Below, one piece after another: positions 13,201 through 24,648 of a stretch of DNA of 64,000 nt. Under the pieces are notes generated by a model, which saw nothing but the letters and a program-made list of their open reading frames with translations, did not search any database and was not told where the DNA came from. Within the stretch, counting starts at the first letter, position 1. Every line of letters starts with the position of its first letter. This DNA is from Nipponacmea schrenckii. Lineage: Eukaryota; Mollusca; Gastropoda; Lottiidae. The DNA lies in NCBI GenBank assembly GCA_030562195.1, contig CM060203.1:7454208-7518207 (forward strand). The letters are read 5' to 3'. A program made the translations under genes and the position numbers.

Positions 13201-13842
13201 AAGATACCCAACTTCCAATGGTTGAAAGATAATGGTTGGTTTGGTCCACATGACTCCGACAAGTCTGTATACATTAAACGCTTTGAGATATTTCTCCCAC
13301 CATTGTCGGGTCAAGCAGAGCATCTAGTTGAAGTTGAAGCTCGACCTGATATGGCTAATTATCTTAGACCTAGTGGAACCAAGTATCTACTTCCTGTATC
13401 TGGGTACACAGCTAGATACACCGAGAATGGTTTTAACTGCTATAGCACTAGAATTGACAATCCTTATGCTTTGTGCAACGATGATGATTTGGTTGAACTT
13501 TGCGTTACATCCAATGGTTATGTGGATAGAAAAATACAACCCTCAATATATAATGAATGGAAGATAAGGGTTACTTCTTTACCAGCTGACCAAACCGCTC
13601 CCCAACCAGCAACCAACTTCAAAATCCAGGCTGGAATCACCATGTGCGTTGTTAACTTGTCTCCATCGGCAGCAAAACGAGAAATACCAACTCTAAACAG
13701 TATCTTGAAAAGGAGGGCAACAAACAGGACACGACGAGCTGAGCATCACTGCTGTTCTTCGAACCAATATTGGACGGGCTCTCAATGTGCTACTTGTCCT
13801 TCTGGTTCTAGCCAACAGCTACTTGGTTACTATTGTCAGTAA
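10267..13842 (+). CDS. Large secreted protein of unknown family, 1191 aa, single coding exon
   Basis: I do not recognise the family. The ORF opens with a signal peptide (residues 1-20, hydrophobic LVVLLIWAAV, cleavage probably after SSTRA), so the product enters the secretory pathway. Roughly 25-550 is cysteine-bearing and mainly helical. About 560-700 is cysteine-free and predicted helical, with a long amphipathic stretch followed by a hydrophobic Ala/Val/Gly-rich segment (about 655-690). A second Ala-rich segment (about 790-820) lies between two cysteines. About 960-1130 looks beta-rich. The C-terminus has two basic cleavage-like sites (LKRR at 1147-1150, RTRR at 1154-1157), then a 34-residue tail with five Cys including CC. 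The intact 3.6 kb frame in AT-rich DNA, the signal peptide, the TATA promoter and the spliced leader make the gene certain. Function is open; amphipathic helix plus hydrophobic hairpin would suit a membrane-active or structural extracellular protein, which is inference only. Confidence 0.9.
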   Translation: MANTNLVVLLIWAAVSSTRAEFTTCLKSFPPGTSVPNDELMNALYLADPNAETGYLDLTVSGDDVSAMLVKNSLSYDSWLAREHDAQEEMVNLWSYLNLIVVSDMFELYAHYKVVNQGGSKPRGIINLDTIADLFADACWSWNTVKDTWPYNCLNSTFFCNMQYGLDAMKQIVVETYWQYNNGQWLQEVSVKSLSTINTMSKLGVDSFSRSIVIDTLFHQDILSFIPDSTQDNVFYHSRLMWESLEELMKGKSSFDQWIRNWQYVGFEAVKDQVQRKCSERSGQPVAEKYYCKAKEFTEKIQTCASLSDVTPCVYDNDVQEYFVRGRFGENDELTLLNSIISTTQTVLTEFKDKVVANDRTGLNSLYNKYNPYITVDDSMCHIDWPRAFDCTNNIGCNSIVNSHKFDCNGGYTCRINMMYRFDCILKFVLKQTNQLVDAAASGNWGRSEVVKAKNDLMIWLSYLPMARYSSLADSEINNVIIDTQTKVNEYVTSYDTEGLKTFASNLPLMSFVPQWAKDAACQQASIPTEYTIFCNLDPLLNSVFLFINAFENSKQSTTKILNPTIDYRSLLDQLQLDRTASLINLQTQAISNQFRDEVQTNFQELSSYFSSLADYDKTKADADIAYIDGQLTLFKEKIASVSKSVEKSFTTILNVAIGINVQELIQKTVEVGVAMASMANPIGKIIGDSSILDLMDSLSSLAQAGVTTAVIARLNDQEFKDLIEQAISLGTKFADNDGQLADAKTFIDKMKAGEEAVGTANDFLGKYNDYTPKVLLADITSFGAKWETVAEELCEAAFSAETAAAALIEIGLASTGDCVNIGNEIEELITYYEELYEYQFDFMDSLSDAARAYLAYKKANDLKSAYTNKNSLNQAFLKQTAVNSFMVSTLNIWEVVTEYCDALTYTRGGEVPDKCETALQTPSHHAVAQVISYTPDPLCHTNNEITDFRDIPTTPTDANDQAYIDLNALYARETVTFKIPNFQWLKDNGWFGPHDSDKSVYIKRFEIFLPPLSGQAEHLVEVEARPDMANYLRPSGTKYLLPVSGYTARYTENGFNCYSTRIDNPYALCNDDDLVELCVTSNGYVDRKIQPSIYNEWKIRVTSLPADQTAPQPATNFKIQAGITMCVVNLSPSAAKREIPTLNSILKRRATNRTRRAEHHCCSSNQYWTGSQCATCPSGSSQQLLGYYCQ

Positions 13843-13881
13843 ACAAATCAAATATTAATTCTCAAAGAAATGATCTTCCTT

Positions 13882-13887
13882 ATTAAA
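13882..13887 (+). terminator. Candidate polyadenylation signal (ATTAAA)
   Basis: ATTAAA 40 bases after the stop codon of the secreted-protein gene. It is the nearest accepted variant of the signal. Such a short 3' UTR fits a compact, TATA-driven gene, but the site is not proven. Confidence 0.4.
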
Positions 13888-14239
13888 ATTATACTACCTT
13901 GTATGATTTGTTTTTATCATCTGCTCTGTCTGCCATGAAACAGAATAGGCCTGGACGAGACATAAAATTGATTGACTATATTATTATGGTGAGGGACAAA
14001 TGTAGAATTCCATGTCGACATATTGCTGTATTTATTTGCCAAAATTTGACCAGAGGCGTAGGAGTAAAGCAAGGTGAATCATCGAATAGGGGTGGGAACT
14101 CTACAATACTATTTATTTGAACATGGTAATGTACCAATCGGTTTACCGTGTTTGCAGTATGTTCTTGAAAAGACTCATATATATGATCGTAATAGTGTTC
14201 TTACTAACAAATTCAAGAAATCTGACATCATTTAATAAT
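13888..14239. other. Intergenic, nothing seen
   Basis: AT-rich spacer between the secreted-protein gene and a dispersed repeat. A 73-codon open stretch at 13899-14120 starts at TTG and has no recognisable content. Confidence 0.5.
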
Positions 14240-14575
14240 AAAAATAAACTCTTTAGTTTACATGGGTCAGAATAAGGCACAAGGATATGATCCTGTATAA
14301 CATTCATTCCACTGGGTAATACAATGGATACAAAAAAATACACTTAATATTTCAATATACAATTCGTCCAAAACTACACACAACGTACAATTTGTTTAAA
14401 AATACAGGTACACAAGAACGTGTGTATTATATATAACAAATCTATTTTCCAGAGATCAAGTACATTACCGCAAAAGAAATATACAATATTTCAAAGTACA
14501 ATTTGTTAAACAAAACATACACAAATACATATCTATGTTCCGGCGATCAAGTACTTCCGTATTCTTGAAGTTATT
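14240..14575 (+). repeat. Dispersed repeat, second copy at 57.7-59.0 kb
   Basis: The opening TTTACATGGGTCAGAAT-type sequence, the following AAGGATATG block and then units with TACAATTCGTC, TACAATTTGTT and TTCCGGCGATCAAGTAC recur in the same order at 57700-58980. Here only about two units of the internal ~100-bp tandem repeat remain. No ORF or terminal repeat is evident, so the class of element is unknown. Confidence 0.65.
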
Positions 14576-14905
14576 TTTCTCAATTACATAATCCGTTAAT
14601 TTGTCAGTCAACATGCCTCTTTAATGTTAATAACAATTTAGTTAGCAACTTACCTAATTATAAAGGCTGATAACCAAAAGTAATGTGAATCCAGTTGTAC
14701 CAATGGTATTGAATGCGACATATTATTTTTATTTTTCTGTATCAAAAAAAAATTTAAATTTTAACACATTTTCCAAATATTTCAATTGCTGCAACTAATG
14801 TATGCTGAACAAATATTAAGAATAAGAATTAAATTTCGAAAATTTTATAGAGTCTCGTTTGAACGAGATTACACGCATGCATTCGGCCATGTTTGTTTAG
14901 ATTCT

Positions 14906-14913
14906 TGACGTGA
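14906..14913 (+). promoter_or_regulatory. UPR-element-like site (TGACGTGA) upstream of ERp44
   Basis: TGACGTGA matches the TGACGTG(G/A) consensus bound by ATF6/XBP1 and lies 59 bases before the ERp44 start codon. ERp44 is known as an ER-stress-inducible gene in vertebrates, so the position is meaningful. An 8-bp match can also be chance. Confidence 0.45.
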
Positions 14914-14971
14914 CCAACTCGTGTGGGACTGTATCGAATATTTATACAGTTTATGCACAGTTTAACCAGTG

Positions 14972-17900
14972 ATGGCCTCGTCAAATTACAAAGTCGCAAC
15001 CTTCGTGCATATTTCTGTGATTTTGGTAAGTCTATGTAGTCATGGGATTGTTATTTTGCTGATTTTGAGGAATATTTGTTTCAATTCCTGTTTGTTTTCA
15101 GTGTGAGTTGACAGCCGGCAGTCGTTCATTCGTCAAGGAGTGATCTTCGCGATTACCAAGCCTGAAAGCTGATTTTGCTTTACCTGTGGAAAATACAGTA
15201 TACCTACTTTCAATTAATGCACATCGTCATTTATTTAGAAAATATATTTTTAGTAGGACAATATAGGCCTACAACTCGAACATATTGCTTTGTAATATTG
15301 TTAATTACCACTGACTTCGATGAATTAACTGCCTATATCATATATAATATATCAATAATTACCTTATTTCACACCAAGTTAGGCCTACATGAGACAATCA
15401 TCTCGGGGTTGGGATTGAAATTGTAAAAGGATGAAATCATGAGGGTGCTGTTTTGATATTGATCGCAAACTATGAAGTTGTTAGTCGTTAGTTCGATTGG
15501 TTTCAATTTGATGATTCTGTGTTGAGGTTTGGTAGTTGATCAGAAGAAATCTGCTTGTCGGAACTTAATAAAGGTCACCTGGGCCAAACTGGAGGAATGT
15601 GTTTCTCTTTTCTAATGGCTTCTTCATTTTAAGAGCATTCTACCGGTAGTTATTTCATCTAAAGAAGCAGTATATCTTTGATTTACAGTATTATTTTCAT
15701 ATTTTAGGTTTTATGTGCTCTACAGCCTGTAAATAGTGAAACCATACAACTCAATGATGCCAATATTAACAATGTATTAGGTAAGAAATGATTTTTATAT
15801 TTCTGCTGAGAACATATTTTCGGATTGTTTTAGCAGGTGTTTCAGTGATGTGTTAAATATCCATGAAGCAGTTTCTAGTTTTTCAAGTAATGTAGCAAAT
15901 GTAGTAAGTAGTAAAAAGTAAAGGGCTACAAATGTCTTTAAGAACAATAATAATCAATAAGATTTGACGCAACATTTGATTTTATAACAGTCTTGTAGAT
16001 TGTTGAAACGTTGTGTGTAATAAAACCTAGGAGTAGTATACCATAAAATTTTTTTTAACCTTTTGTTAGTTTTTTCATGTGATCTCTACCCCTAAATGTC
16101 CCTGAAGGATTAGTCTTGTTAATGATAACATTTTGGAAAACAACACCTAGTAGGAGTATATATCAATTCACAATGTAATCATAAATGAGAAATGTTTTGG
16201 TTCGACCATCAAGACATATTTCATTAATAGTATGTAAAATTTAAACAAACTGTTTATCAAATGCTGTAAATGTTTTGTATTTGAATTGTGTTGTGTAAAT
16301 CTAGTAACAGTAATTTTTATGATAAACAGTGTCAACACCAAGTTCAAAATATAAAAATACATTGACCTGGAACGCATTCAGCACCTATGTAAAGATTTTA
16401 TTTCATTTCAAAAAGGCATTGATATATTGACTAGGACTAAGAAAGCTTAAAATTATCATTAATCTGCATCTATATAATTGTCCCCTGGGGCCAAAGATTA
16501 CCGTTTTAAGTAGAAAATATTTAAGATAAAAATACTAGGGGCTATTGATGTACTCGTTTATATAGACTATAGATACTACCAATCCTGTTTTAATTATGCA
16601 ATCCTGCATAGGTTTAGAAAAAAATAAGGTATTTTTACATCAAAATATTCTTATAATTGATGTAGGATTAAGGGCCTGACATTGAAACTGTGTTTTATGG
16701 TTGGGACAATAAACAAAGGGCCTGCATGATATTCATACTAAATTTCCCCAAAAATATCATATGAGAAGGCTTATGTTGCTGTCTGACAAAATTTCCTTTA
16801 TTTTTATATTGTAAATTGTGTGATTCTTTTCTATAGAGTAAAAAAAAAACTGTCTTATATGTTATGATTAAGAAATGTGCTTTATTTTTCAGCTGGTCAT
16901 GATATTGTGTTTGTCAATTTCTATGCAGATTGGTGAGTCATCATAAATTAGCATCCAATATAGTAATATTTTTGATTAAATCTTGAAATGACTGAATTTA
17001 TCATATAATATATCTATAATTTATGTTACATTGACAGTCTGTCTCATTGAAATGCAAAAACTCCAGTATGTATGATTTGTTATAAATAAACAGCAAAGCT
17101 AATATTTAGCGAACTGTATAATCCCTCTAATGCTACAAAATATGGTACTTGATGAAATTGTGGACTTGATATAAAATTATTATTAGTCTGATACATTAGG
17201 GCTAATATTGATTCTCTCTCTAAGATTAGTGTATAATGGGCCAATGTCAATATATAGGGTCATTAGTAGTCAATGGGTTAACTTTTTGTTGGCTTTTATT
17301 CCTTGTGTTACATTTAATAGTGGTTTATGATTATTTATTCTATAAGGATATTAATGTAAATGCTCCAGATTTAATTTTTGGAAGAAATATTTGTTCAAAT
17401 AGTTTCTTATTTTCACTGTTTGAGATTACATTATTTGTATTTGTTTATTTAAGGTGTAGATTCAGTCAAATTCTTGCACCAATATTTGAAGAAGCTTCAA
17501 ATAAAATTCGCCAAGAAGTGCCAGTAAGTTACACTCTGCTTTTTTGTTTGTTGTGTTCCCCTTTTCAATGCTGAAGGTTGGAGGGCTGATAGATTCTTCA
17601 GATGGGATAATATATCCGGGCCATGTTAAAAACATCTTCAGCTGGTGTCCTAGCATAATATCTCATTGAAAATTGCATGGTCTTTAATCTGCCTAAGACA
17701 GGATAACAGCATGTTACTTCACTGGACTTTTCTTCATGTGATTATAATATCTGTATTTTAACAGGAAGGAGGTCGGGTTGCCTTTGGTAAAGTTGACTGT
17801 GACAAGGAAGGTAAGTTGACAGTTTTTCTGTAAACAAAGTTTGATTTAGGTTTATATATTAAATGTTCACCAAACTTGATATACCCAGTCCACGACAAGA

Positions 17901-20900
17901 GTAAATAGGAAAAAATTAAAGGAATTGTGAAACAATTTTTATATTGAATTGAATATGTAATAGTGATATCTTAATGGATAATTATACTTAATAATATGTT
18001 CATGCTAAGACCTATTATACCTTTAATATTTGTAAAATTTACAAAAGCTGTCAATATATTTTTCAGTGAACATTGGTACACAGTATCGTATCAATAAATA
18101 TCCAACCTTGAAATTATTCCGAAATGGTCAGGTTGTTAAGAAAGAATTCAGAGGTCAGAGATCTGTGGATTCTATCGCCAATTTCATCCGAGATCAATTG
18201 AAAGAAAATGTGGTGGAACACAAAAATTTAGATGATCTTGATGAACTAGATGTAAGTTGGCCTTTAGATTTTTTTTTTTTTTCATTAAAGTACAGATTAA
18301 GTTTCTTTTATTTTATGGAGACTTCTTCACTTAATCTTTACTTAAAGTTGTTTCTGATGTTTAAGTAAAAGTAAAGAGACAAAAAATAGAAACCCATTGG
18401 TGATTTAGGTTTGGCATGTTAAAAATTCCTTAAAACTTATCAGTACTATATTTCCCTCCTTACAAACTGCAAACTTGTTGGAATCAAAAACTTAAATGTT
18501 TTTTTTTTCTTTCATGATTTATCAATTGTACCACATGGTATCTTATTTAATTTCAGACGAAAAAACGTCATGTAATAGGCTATTTTGAGAACAAGAATTC
18601 TGATACATATAAAACATTTTCTAAAACTGCCAGCTTACTGAGAGATGACTGTCTGTTTCATGCTGCTATAGGGTAAGTTTAGGTGGTTCTAGACCAAACC
18701 TCTTGGCTTTGATATTTTCCTGCCTCCAAATACACTTGGGTGGATTGGTATACTGAGAAAACATATCCAGATCACCAGACATGCATACACAACTTAGATA
18801 AGAACCCACAATCTCTGAGTTTGATGTAAACAAGCAGATGTAAAAATTCTGCCTTTTCTTTATTTTCAAAGTTATTAAATAAGAAATTTTACTTATAATT
18901 TTGTTAATAATATTGTAGAACTGTTTCTGCTAGTGAAAGGCCCGGAGGAGATAATATAGTATTCAGACCGCCAAATGTAAGTAACATTTATTAGATATTT
19001 TTACTTTCAATGGAATTAAAAAGCATTAGCCATTAATTTTATATACACCACCTGTTACATCAATATTGATGTGGTTATCTAAATTCTTAACCAGCTGATA
19101 AATCCTGTTTAGTCATATAAATATAAATAAATATTTTAATATTTCTATATCACTCTAGAATTGGCTTTCAAGATGATCATTTTAATAGTGAAAATTATTT
19201 AGATATTTATTTATAAAATTAATCATATCTGGCTTGACTGCGATTAAAGAGACTTGTATTTTTGTCTTAGACCAGACGACAGGATATCCATTACCAAGGC
19301 TCACTTACCAATCTAGATACAGTTAAAGAATGGACCAGAGAAAACTGTGTTCCATTGGTTCGGGAAATTACATTTGAAAATGCGGAGGTAAGAATTCTTC
19401 TGTTTTTTCTTGAAGTGAAGTACACTTTTAGTTATCTGTAAATCTTTTTAGAATATTAATATGACAATGGGTTAGTATAAAATTTCTGATGACTGCCAAC
19501 ATGTTGTAAAATGGCTTATGCCAATTTTTTTAATTGCAGGAACTGAAAAAAGTTTAATTCAGTTGTAGTCGTTGTTAGCATTTCTAGCTACCTTTATCAT
19601 TGTTCGAATCAAAATGTGTCTTGGAGCTTAAGGTCTAATAAGAATTCTTCCTATTTTCAGGAACTGACAGAAGAAGGATTACCTTTCTTGATATTATTCC
19701 ACAAATTAGAAGATACAGATATAGTTAGAAAATATAACACAGAAGTCGTACGACATTTATCACATGAAAAAAGTAAGTTTTTTTTCATGTCTTTTTGGGA
19801 TAACTACAGCATGATCGGCAAATAACAAAACAATATTTAAAATGAACGATATAGATTACTTTTTATCTTTATGGTAAAACACTGTCTTTGATGTAATAGA
19901 TCTCATAGTGTAGATTTAGTTTATGATGATTATATGTTTCAACCTGGTTGAACCCTTCAAGATCCAGATCACAGTGTATGAAATAGAAATAAGTCCTGTG
20001 TACTGCAGATTGTGTGGATTAAAGATCCCTCAGTGTTTGAAAGAAAATGACTTGTGCTAGGAAAATATCAAGTGGTATTTTTCTGAAATGTAGGTTTGCT
20101 AATGTGGCATCCCTTTCAAGATTTCCATGCATTGCTAAATACAATTTAGACAAGGTACAAAATAATATCTGGGCCCACATTTTTTTTAATCTTTATTTCA
20201 GATAATATAAATTTCCTCACAGCAGATGGGGCTAAGTTCACACATCCACTACACCATCTAGGAAAAAGCATAAATGATCTGCCAGTTTTAGCCATTGACA
20301 GTTTTAGACATATGTATGTCTTTCCTGGCAATGTGGCTGAAGATATGGGGTAGGTGACTTAATTGATTTGCTCATCACTGACATGAACTGAATTGCTATA
20401 AGCAAAGTCTATAGTAGTCTATATTTTAAGTATAACACACTTCCAGTTTGACAAATCATGAAACGACATATTTTAAATATATGGTCATTAAATTAATGGG
20501 AAATTTCAGAACGAAAGTAAAAGGTAACTCATTGAATGGAATAGTCATATATTTTTTGATTGAAATTTATTCTAAACCAGAGCATTATAAAACAGGTCCA
20601 TATCCAGAATATTAAAAAGATCTATTTGTTGCGAACAATCCATATATTTGCCCATACAAGAAGTTAACCAAAAATATAAATCTACTATATTCCTGTATTA
20701 TCTATTAGGTTTCCATTACAAAATATTATTTCTTTCAATTTTCAAACTTTCGAAACCGATGTTGCTGAAGGTATGTTTTCTTTGTGGAAGGAAATGACTT
20801 CTATCAACAGTTTTGATTTGTTAAAATGTTGATTATTGTCAAGTGATTTTCTGTATAACAAGACAGTTCTTATAAGGTCACTTTTACTTCAATATTGAGT

Positions 20901-21587
20901 GTTATAAATACACAAAAAAACTATTTAGAATATGATTTTGGAACTCAATGTAAGAATATCCCTGATCGATGTTAAAATTTTTAAATTTTTCTATATTTGT
21001 AGAAAACCAGGAGTTTTAAAAACTTTTTTAGATGATTTACATTCTGGTAAATTACACCGTGAGTTTCACCATGGGCCTGATGCATCACCTCCACCACCAG
21101 CTCACCTCCCAGTAAGTATTAATCTCCTACTAGAGATAGATAGATGACGCTGTCATGCTATCATTGGATCGTATATGCCAGTGTTTCCTTACCAAGCAGC
21201 ATGTGCTGTACACATTGAAGAGCCCTTGATAGTTGAAAAACTGTCCTGCCATATCCTAGTATCAGCTCAATCAGGTGCAGAAAAACAGCATATAGAACTT
21301 TTATTTATTTTGTAGTTTTGATAGGATAATAAACCGAGGCAGAATTTAATACTTCTTTGTTTAAAGAGGTACATAAATCTAGGACAGGGCCATTTCATTG
21401 GGTTTTGTTTTATTTTCAGGGTCAACAGGGAGATCAAGAAGTATCAAAAGAACCAAATCACATTCCAAAAGATGTCAGTGACAATGGTCAAGAATTACGA
21501 GAGCAGCCGACCTCACCCCCAGAATCAGCGTTCAGAAAACTTGGTCCGTCCCGAAATCGATACACGATATTACGAGACGAGCTTTAA
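14972..21587 (+). CDS. ERP44: Endoplasmic reticulum resident protein 44 (ERp44), complete, 13 exons, 431 aa
   Basis: Thioredoxin-family chaperone of the early secretory pathway; in vertebrates it retains Ero1, immature IgM, adiponectin and other thiol clients by mixed disulfides and returns them from the Golgi. Exons: 14972-15025, 15708-15780, 16893-16932, 17454-17523, 17765-17810, 18067-18251, 18557-18672, 18919-18976, 19271-19387, 19661-19772, 20202-20349, 21003-21111, 21420-21587. All introns are GT-AG and all joins keep frame. A signal peptide is followed by a thioredoxin domain with WCRFS (Cys57-Ser60), where Ser replaces the second Cys as in known ERp44; the Trp codon is split by intron 3. 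Further hallmarks are KYPTLKLFRNG, RGQRS, EELTEEGLPFLILF, AIDSFRHMYVF, the His-rich HSGKLHREFHHGPD tail and the C-terminal RDEL. Vertebrate ERp44 is about 406 aa; the extra length here is mainly in the segment after HHGPD. Confidence 0.96.
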
Positions 21588-24500
21588 GCTTTAAATCTTT
21601 TTTTTTATCAGATCTTATATTTAATTTAAAACCGATTGGATATCAAACAGGGTTGTTGATAGGTTGTATTTGCCAGCCCAAATGTACGGCTAATGCTGAT
21701 TATATGCTAGTCTGCTAGTCATGTATGGCTTAAATTTAAGCTTATATTTGCCAGTTTACTAGAGCTGTAAATTAATGAAAATCAACATCCCTGATGATGT
21801 GATATAAGTTTATGCTTTGCTTACATCAAAAACAGCACCCTTAAAATCATCAACCCAGCATTCCTCTCAGTGTTGCGGGGGTATTTGTATATCATGTAAA
21901 ATTGAGAGTACCAAATAACTGGGTTGAAAGTTTGGAAGTGTAAACAAAGCAGAAACAGTCAATATGCATGCGCACCTGATAGTAACCAGGGTCATTCTCA
22001 TATGAATAAAGTTAACCAGAAATTGAGCCTTAGGTTTTGTGAAGTTAAGTCTATTTGATGTATATATTGTATGTGTTTTGAGACAAAAACTTTTAACGCA
22101 AATTTTAGGATGGATGGGGTATTTTGATTTATTACAAGGTATATTATTCTTTTAAGTATGTAACCATTGTCCCATAGACTCAGTTGACAAACCCTGGTCA
22201 GCAGTAACATGTACTCTTCTTGCCAATTATGTTTAAAGCTCACGTTATATTAGGTAAGCAATTTTTCGGTTAAAAAATCAAAAAAACTTGATGCTATATT
22301 TTAATAGGGGGTGCATTTCTTTGGGACAAAAGATTATCGCTAAAAATGTTGAATATTAGTGCCACATTTATTTTTCTGGTTCTGCTTTTTCAGAATTGTA
22401 TTATAAAGCGATGCATAATTTGGATTTTCTTACATACTGAAATGAAAGATATTTCTATGTATGTGTATTGATTGTGTGGTCAGGTTTTTCAGCAATTAAA
22501 GTAACTGCAAACTTTAGACACAAATGTCAAAACGGTACACACACGAGGTGAAGAAATTTTTATAGAATTCCATCTCTTTCAAATTGCATAATAATGCTGT
22601 CTTTGTAACTGACTGTAGCAGACAATATTATTTTGAAAGAATTGCTACCACTAATTGAACATCTTAGACATCTACATTAAAATTTAATAACTCTTATATA
22701 TTTGATAAAGTCAAGTCATCCCAGAACTGTTATGGACTTTTTGTCAAGTATGCCATGGAATATGAGTCACTATACAGAGTAAAAAGAGTAAATTGTTTAT
22801 GAATTTGAATTGAAATTGTGTTTTAATTTTAGAAATGAAATTCTGTTAATTATATTTAGAAGTTGCCTTTTTTAAATTGTATGTGAGAGCTTTATTATAT
22901 GTCATCTTGATGTATCAAAGGTGCACGAGTCAATGTCTTACCCTTGATATTAACCTAATAAGCTGATATACGTGGCACATTGCAACTGCCATTTTTTAGT
23001 TAAGTCAAATAAAACTTCTTCTAAAAGCTCTCTTAATTTGAATTTTTTTGATACACTTAATTTTTAAATCTTTTCCAACCAAAAGCAATGAAACAGAATG
23101 TATTTTGAGAGTTTATTAAATTTTTTCAAATCATTAAAAATATGTAACTATTGTTACTGAAAAGAATTTAAGGTGGTTAAATCAAGGGTTAGATATCGAC
23201 CACTCATAATCCCTTTGTGGTATCAAGAATTTGTATGTTAGTTTTATAAGTGTTTTGTATAAAGAATTAGTTGTTGGTATTAGGGACTTTGTATTTTAGC
23301 ATTGTTATATTGTTATGGTTCAGTGTTATTCTATATACCTGCTGCTCCACTCATAGTTTCTTGAGATCTAAGACCAGCTGATTGAACGATGTGAATGATA
23401 TATTTAATTGAAAATTTGATTTGTCTGTAATCATTTAAAACTTATTTGATGCGTTATATGAATTTGCACCTCCAGTGCTTGCTGAAAATCAGGAACTTAC
23501 TTGAATTTTTGATAAAGTAATGAAACAAGATTGGCTCAAAACTACTCACATGCAAACCTATCCCAACATATAACCAAAGCACCCCTGTTGGCTTGAATAC
23601 ACAACTTTTATGTTACATAGAAAATAGTACTTCTATAACAGTAAGCATTTGTGTTAAAATATTTATATTGAATTGATTCAAATGAGGTTTGTTAGATTTG
23701 TTCCTGATACATTTACAAAGATTAGAAAATCAGAAGGATGTAAATAGAGCTCTAAGTGTCCCTGCTAAACATAAGCCAGAAAAACCTCTTGAATCCTTTA
23801 AATAGTTTTTTTATACATAGGTTTTGTTATATTATATTCTTTTCATATTTTATCAGTTTCTATGGTTACCTTTTTATATTTTAAGAATTAACCGTTGTCA
23901 CAAGCGAAGTTGTCTTATCTTGGGACAAGGTAGCCTTTGAGGTGTTCAAATTTTCTGTTGGATTATGAAACCATGTTTTCTGTCCTTTCGATGATCAAAA
24001 AATATGCCTGCATATCAAAGGAACAATTCCAACATAAACACAAACAGTTCAATTATTCATTTGAGATTTTGTGTAAATAGGTTAGGGACCAGTTATCATT
24101 CTTTTCAACTTCTAGAAATTCTAGGAATAATAACAACCAATGATTGTATATCACGATTATCTTCAAGTAATGGTTTTAGACACATGTTGTATAGTTTCAA
24201 TATTCATTTGTTTCACCCCAATTGAAATAGATAGCTTGTGTTTATGTTAGAAGCGGCCTTGGATGTGTTCAAATTTCTTCAATCTATGATGGTATCTTGT
24301 TACTTTTCCAAATATCTGAATTTCATGCAGAATAAAGAAGAAAATAAATCCTATTTTGTTTTCTTTTGTTAAAGGCCATCAAGGCATATAATGCTTAAAC
24401 TAGCAGACCAATATTCCTACTAAAAGGTTTTATTACTCATGGTTAAAATCATAAACAAAAAGGTGAAGTATTTATCCCAAGAGTTCTACCATTATAGCTT

Positions 24501-24648
24501 AGCTTAGCTCTATTTTATTCTTTCTAGAATTACAGGAACACACAAATTATGAGTAAAAATAAAATATTTTATACCAAAAATAAACATATTTTCTGACAAA
24601 TAATATGATATATTTACAAAAGTATCATTAATACAAGTTTAATACATA
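21588..24648. other. ERp44 3' UTR and downstream spacer
   Basis: No coding sequence seen. Candidate polyadenylation signals AATAAA occur at 23009-23014, 24331-24336 and 24343-24348. The first would give a 3' UTR of about 1.4 kb and the last of about 2.8 kb. Which is used cannot be told from sequence. Confidence 0.45.
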
